Source: Aristolochia californica | Taxonomy: Eukaryota; Streptophyta; Magnoliopsida; Piperales; Aristolochiaceae | DNA length: 64,000 nt | Direction of reading: 5' to 3' | Assembly: GCA_029961685.1 (NCBI GenBank) | Contig: JARWKL010000013.1 | Location: 26,070,922-26,134,921 of the forward strand | Shown here: positions 46,401-57,400 of the stretch, in pieces | Position numbering within the stretch: the first letter of the stretch is position 1 | Layout of the letters: every line of letters starts with the position of its first letter | Translations under genes and position numbers: made by a program | The notes under the pieces: generated by a model | The model's database searches: none | What the model saw: the letters and a program-made list of their open reading frames with translations, nothing else | Told to the model about the DNA's origin: nothing

Positions 46401-49200
46401 ACTTCACAAGAATATTAGAAACGGAGGGGCTATCCGTGATCACTTGGTCTTCATGACATAGGGAAGTGATACGGTTAACCTGCTCCTGGCAGAGGCAATA
46501 GCATGAAAAAATTCCGTATTTCCATCCCCCCCCCCCCTCCCCCGGCCATCCAGCGAAATCTAGCACGTTGTTTCCAACGGACAGTTTCACAACAAAGCAG
46601 ATTTGAAAGTGCTGAATTTAATTGACTTCTAAGAAGTAAATCAGAGGGAGAGATAGACCTTTGCTCTTCGAGTAGGTCGAGCTCAGATATGCAATGACGA
46701 ACCGAGTCCTTCTGAGAAGCAGCAGCAACACGATGAGTAATGGACCATAAGCGAATCTTCGCCTTCAGGGCTTTTAATTTAAGGGGAAGCTCCCATCCCG
46801 GGTTGGGATGATGCTCCAACTCATGCCACCAGACCAGAAGGGAAGAGTTGAAAACCTCCAAAAAGGTCCAAGAATTTTCGAAACGGAAAGGAGAGCGCCC
46901 CCACGCAGGGGGGGTGGGTGTTAATTTGAATAGGCCAATGATCATAACCGACTTTATTAAGGACTTGGCCAGATGTGTTTGGGAAAAGATGGAGCCATTC
47001 ATTGTTAGCAAAAAGACGGTCCAACTTGGAAAGGATTGGAGAGGATAGGCCATTTGACCAGGTATATTTTTTTTCGGAAAGGGAAATTTCTGATCGATCG
47101 AGACTACCAATGAGATCAGAGAAAGCTCTCATTGAAGTAGTTTTGGGCACAGGAGGGCCTTTTTCTGATCAGAGAAGAATGGAATTGAAATCACCGGCGA
47201 GAAACCAAGGCAAATCCCAGAGATGGACTAGTTGGAATAATTCCTCCCAGAAAGAGGCTTGATCGATAGGCCTAGTCGGACCGTACACACCAGCCAACGC
47301 CCATGAAGTGCCCAAAGAGTAATCGTGGAAGCAAATGCAAATGGAGTATTGGCCCAACTGGCAGAGAGTAGCGTCTACCGCTTTTGGGTCCCAGATGGCA
47401 AGAATGCCACCCGAGTGCCCAATAGCATCAACCGTTGCCCACGCAAGGTACAACCCATACCATAAATCACGAGCAGTAGAGTAATCAGAATTTTGCAGCT
47501 TCGTTTCAACAAGAATTACAATTTTTGTCTTACACTCCAAAAGGGCTGCTTTGATGATGGCTCGCTTAGACTATGAGCTGATTCCTCTGACATTCCATGA
47601 CATGATGATCATTTAGAAACGGGTAGGTTGAGATCTTTCTCTTGTTGGCGAGAAGCCTCGTAGTAGTAAGAGCTGAAAATCCACACAAGTTGGGTTATTT
47701 CATTGTATTCTTTCAATGGAAGATCTAGGTCTTGTTATCATTGGAGGAGAGTATCCTCAAGCTGGGGCAAGGGCTGGGACTGGGGCTGGTGACCCAGGTA
47801 AGAAGCAGGCATAAAGTCTGTTAATGGATGGGGGAGTTTAGGAGAGGAGACGGGGGTGTACTGATTTTCTGGGGGGAGGTAATTTTTGCTTTACCCATCC
47901 TCTTTTTCCTGGAGTAAGTGTAAGTGAAAGGGGTAACTAATGATCTTTTCTCTATTTCGGGTGCGGCTATTTTGGAAAGGGGAGTGGAGGGAGGTTTGGC
48001 TTTGGAACTTGAAGCTTCCATGGTAGAGTTCGGGTTGAAGATTTGTAAAGGGATGGGGCAAAGAAAGGGGTTGGAAGTGATATTTATAGGCGTTGGGGGG
48101 GTATTGGGAGTGGAGGGAGGTTTGGCTTTGGAACTCGAAGCTTCCATTGTAGAGTTCGGGTTGAAGATTTGTAAAGGGATGGGGCAAAGAAAGGGGTTGG
48201 ACGTGATATTTATAGGCGCTGGGAGGTATTGGGGAGAGAAAGAGCGGAGCCCCAGGCGGATTTAGATTTGGATGAGTTGTCGGTGTGACACACGCCTGTC
48301 TGGGTGAAGGGGGTTTGAATGGGAAGTTTTCGAGAGATTTTATGGATAGCCGTAGTTCTTGGAGGGATATCATTGTACGGGCAGATTTCCCATCCAGATT
48401 TGCAACGTGAGGCAACCGTCGAAAAAATCTGAGGCTGTTTTGGGAAGTGTGAAGGATTTTTCTGGTGTATATACGATGGTTGGTGAGAAGAGGATGGTCT
48501 TGGGTGGGCTCGAGGAAGGGTTGGGGACTGACGAGTGATTGGACACGAAATTGTCAAATGGACGTTTCTTGTCAAGGTGTCAGGGGTGGGTTTCGAGGTA
48601 TATAAACCCCGGGTGGAAAAGGTGGTTGATGGAGGGGGAGTTTTGGGGGAGGCTCGAGAAAAGGGAGGGGGTTGACGCGTGTTGCTTAGGCTTGAGGGCG
48701 GCCGAGGCAAAAAGGCTGATGGGGTTTTACATGAGGGTAGGTTTCGGGAGGTGGGATGAGAAAAGATAGGGGCGACTTAGTAGGGTATGGATGCGATTTT
48801 CGAGGTAGGTTGCCCTCGGGAAACGATGGTGCAGGATTTTGGGGAAGAGGCATAAACTGATGATGATGGGTTTCTTGGGTGGTGGGATAGGGGCATAGGA
48901 AGGTAGTGATGGGATCGCTGAAATGTAGGGGGGTGGTATTTTTGTAGAGAAAAAAATATGGGGTTTGATGGTTCAGGGCTCGAGGTGAGGGATGGTCAAA
49001 CAGATCGGGGTCAGATGATCCTCTATGCTAGTCTACATCCCGTACAAAGGCGGCGAAAAGGTTGAATTGTCTAGGGAAGGTGAGGTGACGTTTGGGTTTT
49101 GGAATTCTGGGATTTTTGGATTTTGGCATGGCGGAGGGGAGGGAATGTCGAGGGACGGTGCACTAATGTTGTTTTCAAGTTTTGTGTTTTTGTTACTTGA
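43447..49200 (-). mobile_element. near-complete LINE (ORF1, endonuclease, RT, RNase H)
   Basis: A plus-strand T-run at 43448-43464 marks the 3' end. Minus-strand order: Pro-rich ORF1 (about 48710-47821, with an in-frame 126-bp tandem repeat), endonuclease (MSWNVRG near 47600; VETKLQ; WFLAGDFNS), RT (46590-45287; KAPGPDSFNGEFY, FRPISLTTSYYK, GIRLGDPLS, YADDT), zf-RVT (44462-44058; CPFCRTSPETADHILLHC) and RNase H (44039-43514; LNFDGSALG, KGDSKVVI). Several stops and frameshifts, including one near the endonuclease start, make it inactive. It is inserted in a Copia-type element and is the best-preserved LINE in the window. Confidence 0.9.
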
Positions 49201-49940
49201 TTGTATATCTTCCGCATAGTTAACGCCGAAAAATTGTGATCAACCCAAAAAAGTTATACTTGGTCAAGTTTATTAAGTTCTACCATCATAGTCTCCCCTA
49301 GTTTTCCAAAAAGAAAAAAAAAAAAAAGAGGTCACTTTGGAAGTATGAGTATTGCATAATCGCCTTCTTCTAGTTAAAGTTGTTTTCCTCAAGTATTTTT
49401 TCAATTTATCATTTTGTGTTTTTATCACTTCAAAGCAATGCCTAGACTCACTACCTAAAAAGCATAGGTGTGCCCAACATTCAACTTGAGTCCAGTCTTT
49501 TATTCTTCATCCAAAAGGTGATTTGTGTTTGAACTACCCTTAAAAAGTTAGTCTCTTTTTTAAGCCCTAAAATTGGGCTAGTTTTCTGCCTTTACAATTG
49601 AGCGTAGTGTGTTTCAAACTATGACCGTTTTGAAAGGTGTATGGAGCTTTGTCGTACGGTTAGGAGTGATTTTCTTCTCCTACATTGTGTTTTGTCCAAG
49701 TTGGGTCTCTATGTCATTTTTATCCCCAACTTGAGGGGGAGAAGTGGAAGAAGAAGTACAAGAAAGAGGTATTTTGTTCCACATATTGTGGTAATTTTTA
49801 AGTCACAAAAATATTCAAGAAAGGGGGAGCACAAAAGATAAGGTTTTTGCATCTATGAAGAATATTTTGTGCAAAGAAAATTGAAGACCAAAAATCTTTT
49901 CATTGCAAGCTGAAGTTATAAACTCCAGCTTGAGGGAGAG
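49201..49940 (+). repeat. Copia-type internal 3' remnant
   Basis: Contains a purine tract CCCCAACTTGAGGGGGAGA (49726) and ends in CCAGCTTGAGGGAGAG just before the LTR at 49941. No coding sequence is recognisable. Confidence 0.5.
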
Positions 49941-50279
49941 TGTTGAAGAGAAGATATGGAAGGCTCTTACATGACTCTCACCGTAAGAAGTCTCATAGAG
50001 CCGGAATTAATATGGTGGAGTCTTACAAGAGTCTCATAGAAGGTGGTCTCACAGAAGAGTCTCAGTTTAAAGGTGTTTTAATTATGTTAATCTTCTATTT
50101 TATGCTGAGTTGTTTAATTATGCTAGGACTTATCTTTACCGTTAGACTTTGGGTGTAATAAGGACAAGGGTAGTTTAATTGTAATTGGACTCTATTACTT
50201 TTTTCTATAATAAATAGGGGCTCATGTACTCAGATTACAACAAGTCAATGAAATTTTTCTCTTTTCCATAAATTCAACA
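49941..50279 (+). repeat. 3' LTR, 339 bp
   Basis: Begins TGTTGAAGAG after a purine tract and ends AAATTCAACA. It includes AATAAATAGGGG as a TATA-like element (50207). The CAACA that follows may be the target duplication, but no matching left copy was found. Confidence 0.7.
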
Positions 50280-50769
50280 CAACAAAGTAAATTGCTCTTT
50301 TAAATTTGAAAAGTAAAAGCCCTTGAGTCTTCCTTTTTTTGCTGGGTTTTTGTTCATCATTGACGTGAAACCCTAAATTAGAGTTAGGAGGAAATTTACA
50401 TGAAATTTCATCCATGCACTTTTTTGTTTCGCACATTTAAGGACAAAATTATTTCTGCTTCATTTTCGGCAAATTTACTGTGCACTTCCTTGCCACTTGA
50501 AGTCCTCTCTTTGCTTGAGAGGTTGCTGCATAATGTGCACCCTCCCTCTTTTTTCAAGTTACTAATTTCAGACAACTCATGTTAGGAGTCTTTCCTAGAG
50601 TTTTGTCTTTGATTGCATCCTTGAGAGCTGTTTTTCTCTTGGAAATCAAACTCTGGTCTCTCAATAATCTCTCTAAAGACGTTGGAAAAACCAATTTTTT
50701 TAAGAAAACAAATATTACACTTAAGGGTTTGTCCATTTGTCTTGGTCTCGGTCAATCAAATGGTTCCTA

Positions 50770-52130
50770 ATCCCTCGTGATCTGGCTAATCATCCAACTA
50801 AGCCACCACTATTAACCAGTGAGGAAAATACCAACTATAAGAATTGGCTGAAGGAGGACAAACTAGTTATCAACTAGCTGATAAATAGCATGGAAGAAGC
50901 AGTGGTGAACAATGTTGTTCAGCTCAAGATTCTAAACATCTATGGTTGTTAGAAAATACATCCAGGGGTATTTTGGTCATTTTATCCTCTCTGTGGTTAA
51001 TTTTCTTTATGTAATCTTATTCTACATGTTAAATTATGTCAGTGGTTAATGTTTCACGTACATAGGATGTGTAGTTAGGGAGATATAAGGAGTTTGATGT
51101 TTGTTAAATGTATAGGGCCATTTTGGTAATTTGTAACTCAAAACAGTTATTTAAGATGTCTGGAAATTCGTGCACCATTCCTAACGAAGCCTTTTCAGGC
51201 TCTTCAGAAAACTTTTCTTCTCCTTTCTCTTTTTTTCTTAATTTTTTCTTCTTTCCTTCAGCCAAATCTTGATTTTTACAATGGTACACTCATAGAAAAC
51301 TCTAAATATAGTTTTGACAACCTGCAGAGGCTTTATGATGTTTTTGAGGTCATTACACTACAAAGCAAAGAAATAATCTCAATGAGTACTTTACTCGATT
51401 CCGAGGATTCCTACAAGAATGGAAATTAGCACAAGCTTATTCAGCTGAAATAGTTCTTCAAGAAAAGCACAGGGAAACCATCTTTTGGTGGCATTTGCCC
51501 TGCTAGTTTGAAGCTCTATCACTATGCATCAGATTCTAGCAACGTCACCAGAGTCTCAGCTCATGCTCATAGGAAGAGAAAATAGTAATAATGGACGAGG
51601 CCAAGGTCAAAGTGGTCGTGGTCGTGGCAAAGGCCTAAGTGATTCATCCAACACTCATGGCTGTACCTATTGTGGTTTATCAAATCATGTTGTTGAAAAG
51701 TGCTGAAAGTTGCATTGAAAACCTGCCCTTTCTACAGTCAAGTCAGTACCACCTTTACACCCAATGAGGAAGGATCTATAGATTCCTCTAAAGGCAAGAG
51801 GATTTTCAAATATGAGGATTATGAAGCCTTGTACAAGTTCAAAAGTATGTTAATCCTGCCCTCTAGTACTCCCTCCACTACTATAGCCACTACAAATACG
51901 TCCTCTTTGTCTTCCATGTTCTAGTTTTTCTACTTGGATTATTGATTCAAGTGCCTGTGAACATCTCATCAGAAAAATTGGTAATTTATCCTCCTTGTCT
52001 TCTAGACCGACTAATCGCTTGTTTCTATTGCTAATGGATATCAAACCAAAGTACAAAGACATTGGTGCCTCCTCTCCATAACCATCTTTAGCTCTTTCCA
52101 ATGTTCTCTTTGTTCCATAATTTCCTCTAA
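50770..52130 (+). pseudogene. Copia gag-protease relic split by a solo LTR
   Basis: Before 50942: NWLKEDKLVIN and SMEEAVVNNV-type gag sequence. After 51285: the gag continues, then a Gly/Arg-rich stretch, a zinc knuckle CTYCGLSNHVVEKC (51661-51705) and a protease start (WIIDSSACEHLI, 51938-51975). Stops throughout. Confidence 0.72.
50947..51280 (+). mobile_element. solo LTR with perfect target duplication
   Basis: TGTTAGAAAATACATCC to GATTTTTACA, 334 bp, with ATGGT at 50942-50946 and 51281-51285. It interrupts a Copia gag reading frame, so the empty-site sequence is known exactly. Confidence 0.9.
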
Positions 52131-53170
52131 GCCTCGTGGAGAAAGTCAAAAGTTTTAACTATTGTAAAACCCCCCACTGCATGCCGAAGACTACATCTGC
52201 CCTTCTATGGGCAGAACATGAAAATCAATGGAAACCTTGCGAATCCTTTAAAGGGATATCTTGGTACAGCTTTTCTCAAGATAGACTGCAACTGGTATTC
52301 AAAGTGTTGTATCCTTGTGACCTGAATCAATTAGCTCCATTCCTCCACTTCGGTGAATTGAAACTTCTTCGCCATTTCAGCTTTGGCTGCCCATTCTGTC
52401 GGGTTCTTTTCAATTTTATACTTGGGGAAATCAATCTGGTCAAACAGTGGCTGGATGCCACCTATGGCAGGTTCGGATTCTGGTGAAAGGACTTGCTGGT
52501 CACCCCCTTCTGCAACCTCAAGGAGCTGCTCCTCACTGGTCCCCTCCTCACTTGGGGGCTTTACTCGGCTAATCTTTAAGCTAGACTAGTTGAAGAAACT
52601 GCATCATGTTCTGCACCATCCTCGCTCCAAAAACTTGGCATCAAAAGATTTCTTCATCTTCCACAATCGGGTTGTTAATCCATTTATGTGGATTGTGGCC
52701 CCATTTATGCGAAGGGCCAGAGCTCCAACGCTCTCATTACGTAACTGACTGAATGGACTCGATGATTGTGAGACAAAAAGTTGGGTGGTGGCACAGAGAG
52801 TCACCGCTGCACCCAAAAAATGAAAAATCTCAAGCTTACCAGGTGCTCTGCATCCTTGAGGATCCATGGGATCGATCCACTATGATACCTTTGATCCGGA
52901 GGAAAAGAGCAGAATTTTAGTTCAAGAGAAAAAAGAGAAAGAGAGAACAAGAGAGAAACACATGTCAGTTGCTTTGAGATGATTTTGGCAAGAGTTGTCC
53001 TCCGCTTTTCCGCTCCTTTCTTTTAGGATTTGAATACAATAATACTCTTAATGAGGAAACTTTTCTCTTACTATAAACTTCTCCCCGAAGTAACAACTCA
53101 CAAAAATAGACTCTTAATGGCCCTCTTAAAACAAACTAATACTAAGGTAACCACTAGGCCAGCCAAGAGT
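52131..53170 (-). pseudogene. Gypsy leader/gag relic and LTR traces
   Basis: The minus strand encodes RNESVGALALRINGATIHIN and, further on, EKNPTEWAAKAEMAKKFQF with a stop. The first part resembles the start of plant Gypsy gag. AGGTATCATAGTGG near 52890 on the minus strand may be a primer-binding-site derivative. 52920-53170 looks like LTR sequence. Confidence 0.45.
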
Positions 53171-54461
53171 TCCTAACAGAAAAGGACACCAGAATTCATA
53201 AAGCAAACAACTTGTATTAATTTCAATAAGAAGGAGATCATAACCAAGTCAAAGCTTGCACCTCAAAAAATCAGATAAAGTTAAGACATAACTCACAAAT
53301 CCAAAACTGTCATATCATCTTCTTCCGTTATGACATTTCTCTAGGAGACAGTGCCTATCAATCACAATGGATGGTCTAACAACAAATTAATGTGAGGAAA
53401 TCAGTCAATGTATGCAACTATGCATACTTCGTCCAATCTTTTCTCGCCTAAATATCCTCTTTTGCTGTCTCTAAGACTCCAACTCTCATTTTCTTGTCTC
53501 TATTCTATAAATAGCAGAATCCTTCTTCTTTTGACCTCTTTCAATTTCAGTTTTAGATGATAACAACTCAGGCAAGAGGGGGGATTATAAAAATAGCACT
53601 ACTTCTAGCAAACTTTAACACAGTGGGGGTCAAGGCCCCTACAATCTCATACCTAGCTATTCCCCTGTCTCTCAGCATCCTACCTCAAATCCACTTCATC
53701 ACTAGCCCTTCAGGATTAGCAAAACCAACCTCAGAGGCTGAAATTTTTTATCCCAGAGCCTCTTGGGCTAGTGCATTTTTTGAGAACCAGCTTTTTCAAA
53801 AAGACATTTCATGCAAGTGGTACAAAAAAGCCTATAATCTTTATGATGACTCTTCTTACTTTATACGTACTTAAATTAAGGATTTCCTATCAGACATTAG
53901 CTTTCTTGGTTTTATGCATCTATGGTCTCAATTCTTGTGCAAGATTTATCCACTTCTCCCAAGTAAAAATCTCTAGTAAGATTGGTGCAGACCTCCATTT
54001 GCCACTCACCGGGCTTGAGAGTATCGCCCTAAATCAACTGAAGCATATATTTGAAACTGGCTCTTAAAGGACGCAATACTACTCCACAGGATTAAGCTAA
54101 TCAATCCAAATCCATGCATTATTAATTCCCCAAAAGTAGTTACAAAAAATATTAAAAAATTTCCCCACAAATCAGAAGGGACCTACCCCTTCATGGGTTG
54201 CCCCAGATGAGAATCAATCTTCAATGGTCTACATATTTTTCCATTTATCGTTTACAGCCAATTTTGATTAAAACGAAAAAGAAATTTATTTAGTGGTCCA
54301 TGATCAAATCAGGCTCTACGCATGTAAGGGGTACTTTGGGACTAGAAAAAGATATGATTGCTAAAATGCAACCAACCGGAAAACTATATAGTTAAGCAAC
54401 ACATCATGAATTTGACAGTAGAAGGATCAAGAAACAGACTAAAAAAATGTATACCTGACTT
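53171..54461. other. intergenic, no recognised gene
   Basis: Includes TATA-like CTATAAATAGCAG (53505). The frame 53557-53874 has no recognisable domain. This is the 3' flank of PGRL1. Confidence 0.35.
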
Positions 54462-57400
54462 TTAAGCTTCACTGAGAGTTATCAAGCGAGCTCTTGAATC
54501 ATAGTCCAGCGAAGTGCTACAACTGAAAGGCACAGATAAAGAACTCTAGTCATGCTAATTCTAAAAATACAACCATGAGAACCACCTGTTCAAGGAGGGA
54601 AGGCTAAACTTCTTACTTCGAGCATTTGAGAGTGTTTTTGTTGCCACCACTAGGCACTGACAGTATAGTCCCAAAGAAGGACACATTCTCTGTACCACAG
54701 TTTGGACATGGGCCCTGACAATTATATTGATTTATTTTGTTATTGCAAAGACTTCAATATTCAATCAGTAAAACCACATCAAAGATTTTGAGTGATATTG
54801 AAATTACCTTAAGTATCAAAAAGTCCCTCAAAATGGCATTAGTTATGGCTTGTGCTATCCAAAATATGAGAGGTAGAGCAGCAAACCATGTAAAGATGAA
54901 ACTGAAGGGCTCTGGAAGCTGCATTATATGCAAAACAACTAAATGGTAGGTATAATTGGAAGCAATTGTCATTGATCAGCACAAGAAATAAGAAGTCTCT
55001 TCTGCAATTTAAGGTCGTCAAACCATGCAGATCAGAAGAAAAAAACACTCACCTCCAAAAGATATGATATCTCAAACCCAGTCAAATCATCTAGAAAGAA
55101 AAACCTGGTTGTATCAAAAGATATGTATAAGGATTTATCCATTTCAAAAAATGTATGAGGATGTTAGTGAAAATAGTCTCACGTAGATAAGTATTAAGAA
55201 AAGTTATATGACCTTTCAACTTTGACTAGCCATTTTAGGATGGATCTAGACCCGACTTTAACATGAGTTTTTCTTTTTTTTTTAAGAGCATCAGATCCAT
55301 GGAGGAGGATTTCTAAGGCTGCTGCTTTCTCTTTTTCAAGTCTGCAATTAAACAGGCAGGTTCCTTCTTCAAGTTTTTCTACTGATCCTGATATTAAAGG
55401 TCAGTTTTCTTTTTCTCTGTGTCATAACTTAAAGAGTTAATGACTTGTGCTGCTATTTAAGCAGTTAGTATGTGCCTCTTGACCCCTAGAGGGCTGTCTT
55501 TCCAATCAGTGTGATGTCCGGAATAGACCAGTGCCTTTGTTACCTTTACAGGTATGAAGTGTCTCAGCGAAAATAGTACCAGTTGTCTGAACCCTGCCAA
55601 TCAGCAGTTGCTGGAAGTCTTCTTATGATACTGCTGCCTTATTCTGCTGCTGGACAAGTAGTTACTCCTAAGGTATCCAATAGTTTTGAGTCTGAGGACT
55701 CAAGTACCATTCAAATTACATCTATCAAGCTAAACAGGCAAAACTACATAAATTGTTTCCAATCAGTCAAGATGCTTCTGAAGGCAAACAGAAAAATTTA
55801 ATACCTTTGAGATGAATATCCCTCACTAGTGATTGATGATTTGAAAGGTAAGGACAACCAAGTTCAAACCTGGCTGGTTAACAGCATGGAACCGTGCTCA
55901 ATCTTAACATCGTATTAGAGCAAGACATCCACCTGGACTTGGGCCTAATTTGTACCCAGATTTATGCCCCATTTATGTATGTCTCAAGCCCGTTGTCTGT
56001 TTGTGTAAGCCTAGATGTGAGGAGTACTACAAGGAATGGTCCCACGTAGATTAGTGTTAAGAAAAGTTATAAGATTATTAGTTGGGAAACAGCCTTCTGA
56101 CTTCCACTAGTCATTTGAGATGAACCTAGACCTGACTTTTTTTTTTTTTTTTTTGAAATGATGCTGAAAAAGAACCTGACTTTAACAAAGGATTTATAAA
56201 CATTTCATAAAAAAAATGTATAGAATTTGATAAACATCAACCATATTAAAAGAAATGCCATACTTTGGTTAACAAAAATTATTGGTAAAAATCATAGAGA
56301 GATCTATAACTGAGTCAGGTCCTAAATGAGAATTTAATTTCTATCCATGAATGAAAAAGATACAGTAGTCACTCACAATGTTAGAGCAACAACAGCAGCA
56401 GGTACATTTAAAAGAAACATCTTGAAATAGTCCACAGACAAGTCACTGTAAACCTGTCACAAGAACAAATGAACCAATGCTGCAGGTATATCAATCATAG
56501 ATGAACTTCTATGCAATTTAACTCAATCAAAGGAATGATGAGAAGTAGTTTATATGTCAGAGGTATTTAAGTCACTTTAATCTCTAATGATACAAGTGTA
56601 ATTGTCCTACAGCAGTCTAACATGCTTAGCAGTGAAAGTGGCTCTAAGAGATAAAGGATACTAGATTCACATGATTTATATTTGTTAAAAGTAGAAGGGT
56701 AAAATAGTATTTTCAGAGTCTCCGAGGGCCGTCCATCACCGTCATCGTTGCTGGAGCTGACTCCCCAACCCACCCTTCCCCTTCAACCTCATTATCGAGC
56801 TTCTAAATAATCAGAAGCTTCTGATTAAACAGAAGCTCAGGATGGAAAAACACCCACACAGGCAAATTTCATACGTGTGAGTGAAAATAAGTGACGCAGG
56901 TGCGAAGAAAAAAAGGGTACCAAAAAAATATAAACAAATAATGAATATTGCCTACTCATTGTGTTCAGCTCCAGCTCACTGCCTATTTTACGTTCGACGA
57001 TTCAACCAGTTCTAGATCGATTTACGAGGTGACGTCTTTCCCACTCCTTGGTATTTCACTGTTTGTCTTAAATTGCATCAACTATCTATTTTGTGCTGGT
57101 AGCTAGCTTCTTCATTATTAGGGCCCACTTGAGCCGAATTTGACCTCAAGACCTGTGCAAAAAAAGAACTCATTCGAGTAATTGTATCACCTGCGTGTGC
57201 TCAATCCTTAGTGTTAATTTTAGATTCCAGCCCATCGGTGCTATTTGCATCATTGCATAGGATTGATCTTTTCTTTATTTTAGTGATATTTGCACTAGTT
57301 TTTTTTTTTTTTATGAAGGATGTAAAAACTATTATAAAAGAGGGAGAGAATATACAAACCTAACTAAGTGGACCTTCCTCCACAAAAAAGTGTTGGAGCG

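Noticed and set aside
47821..48710. Host proline-rich gene
   Set aside because: It lies in order directly upstream of the LINE endonuclease and RT on the same strand, so it is LINE ORF1.
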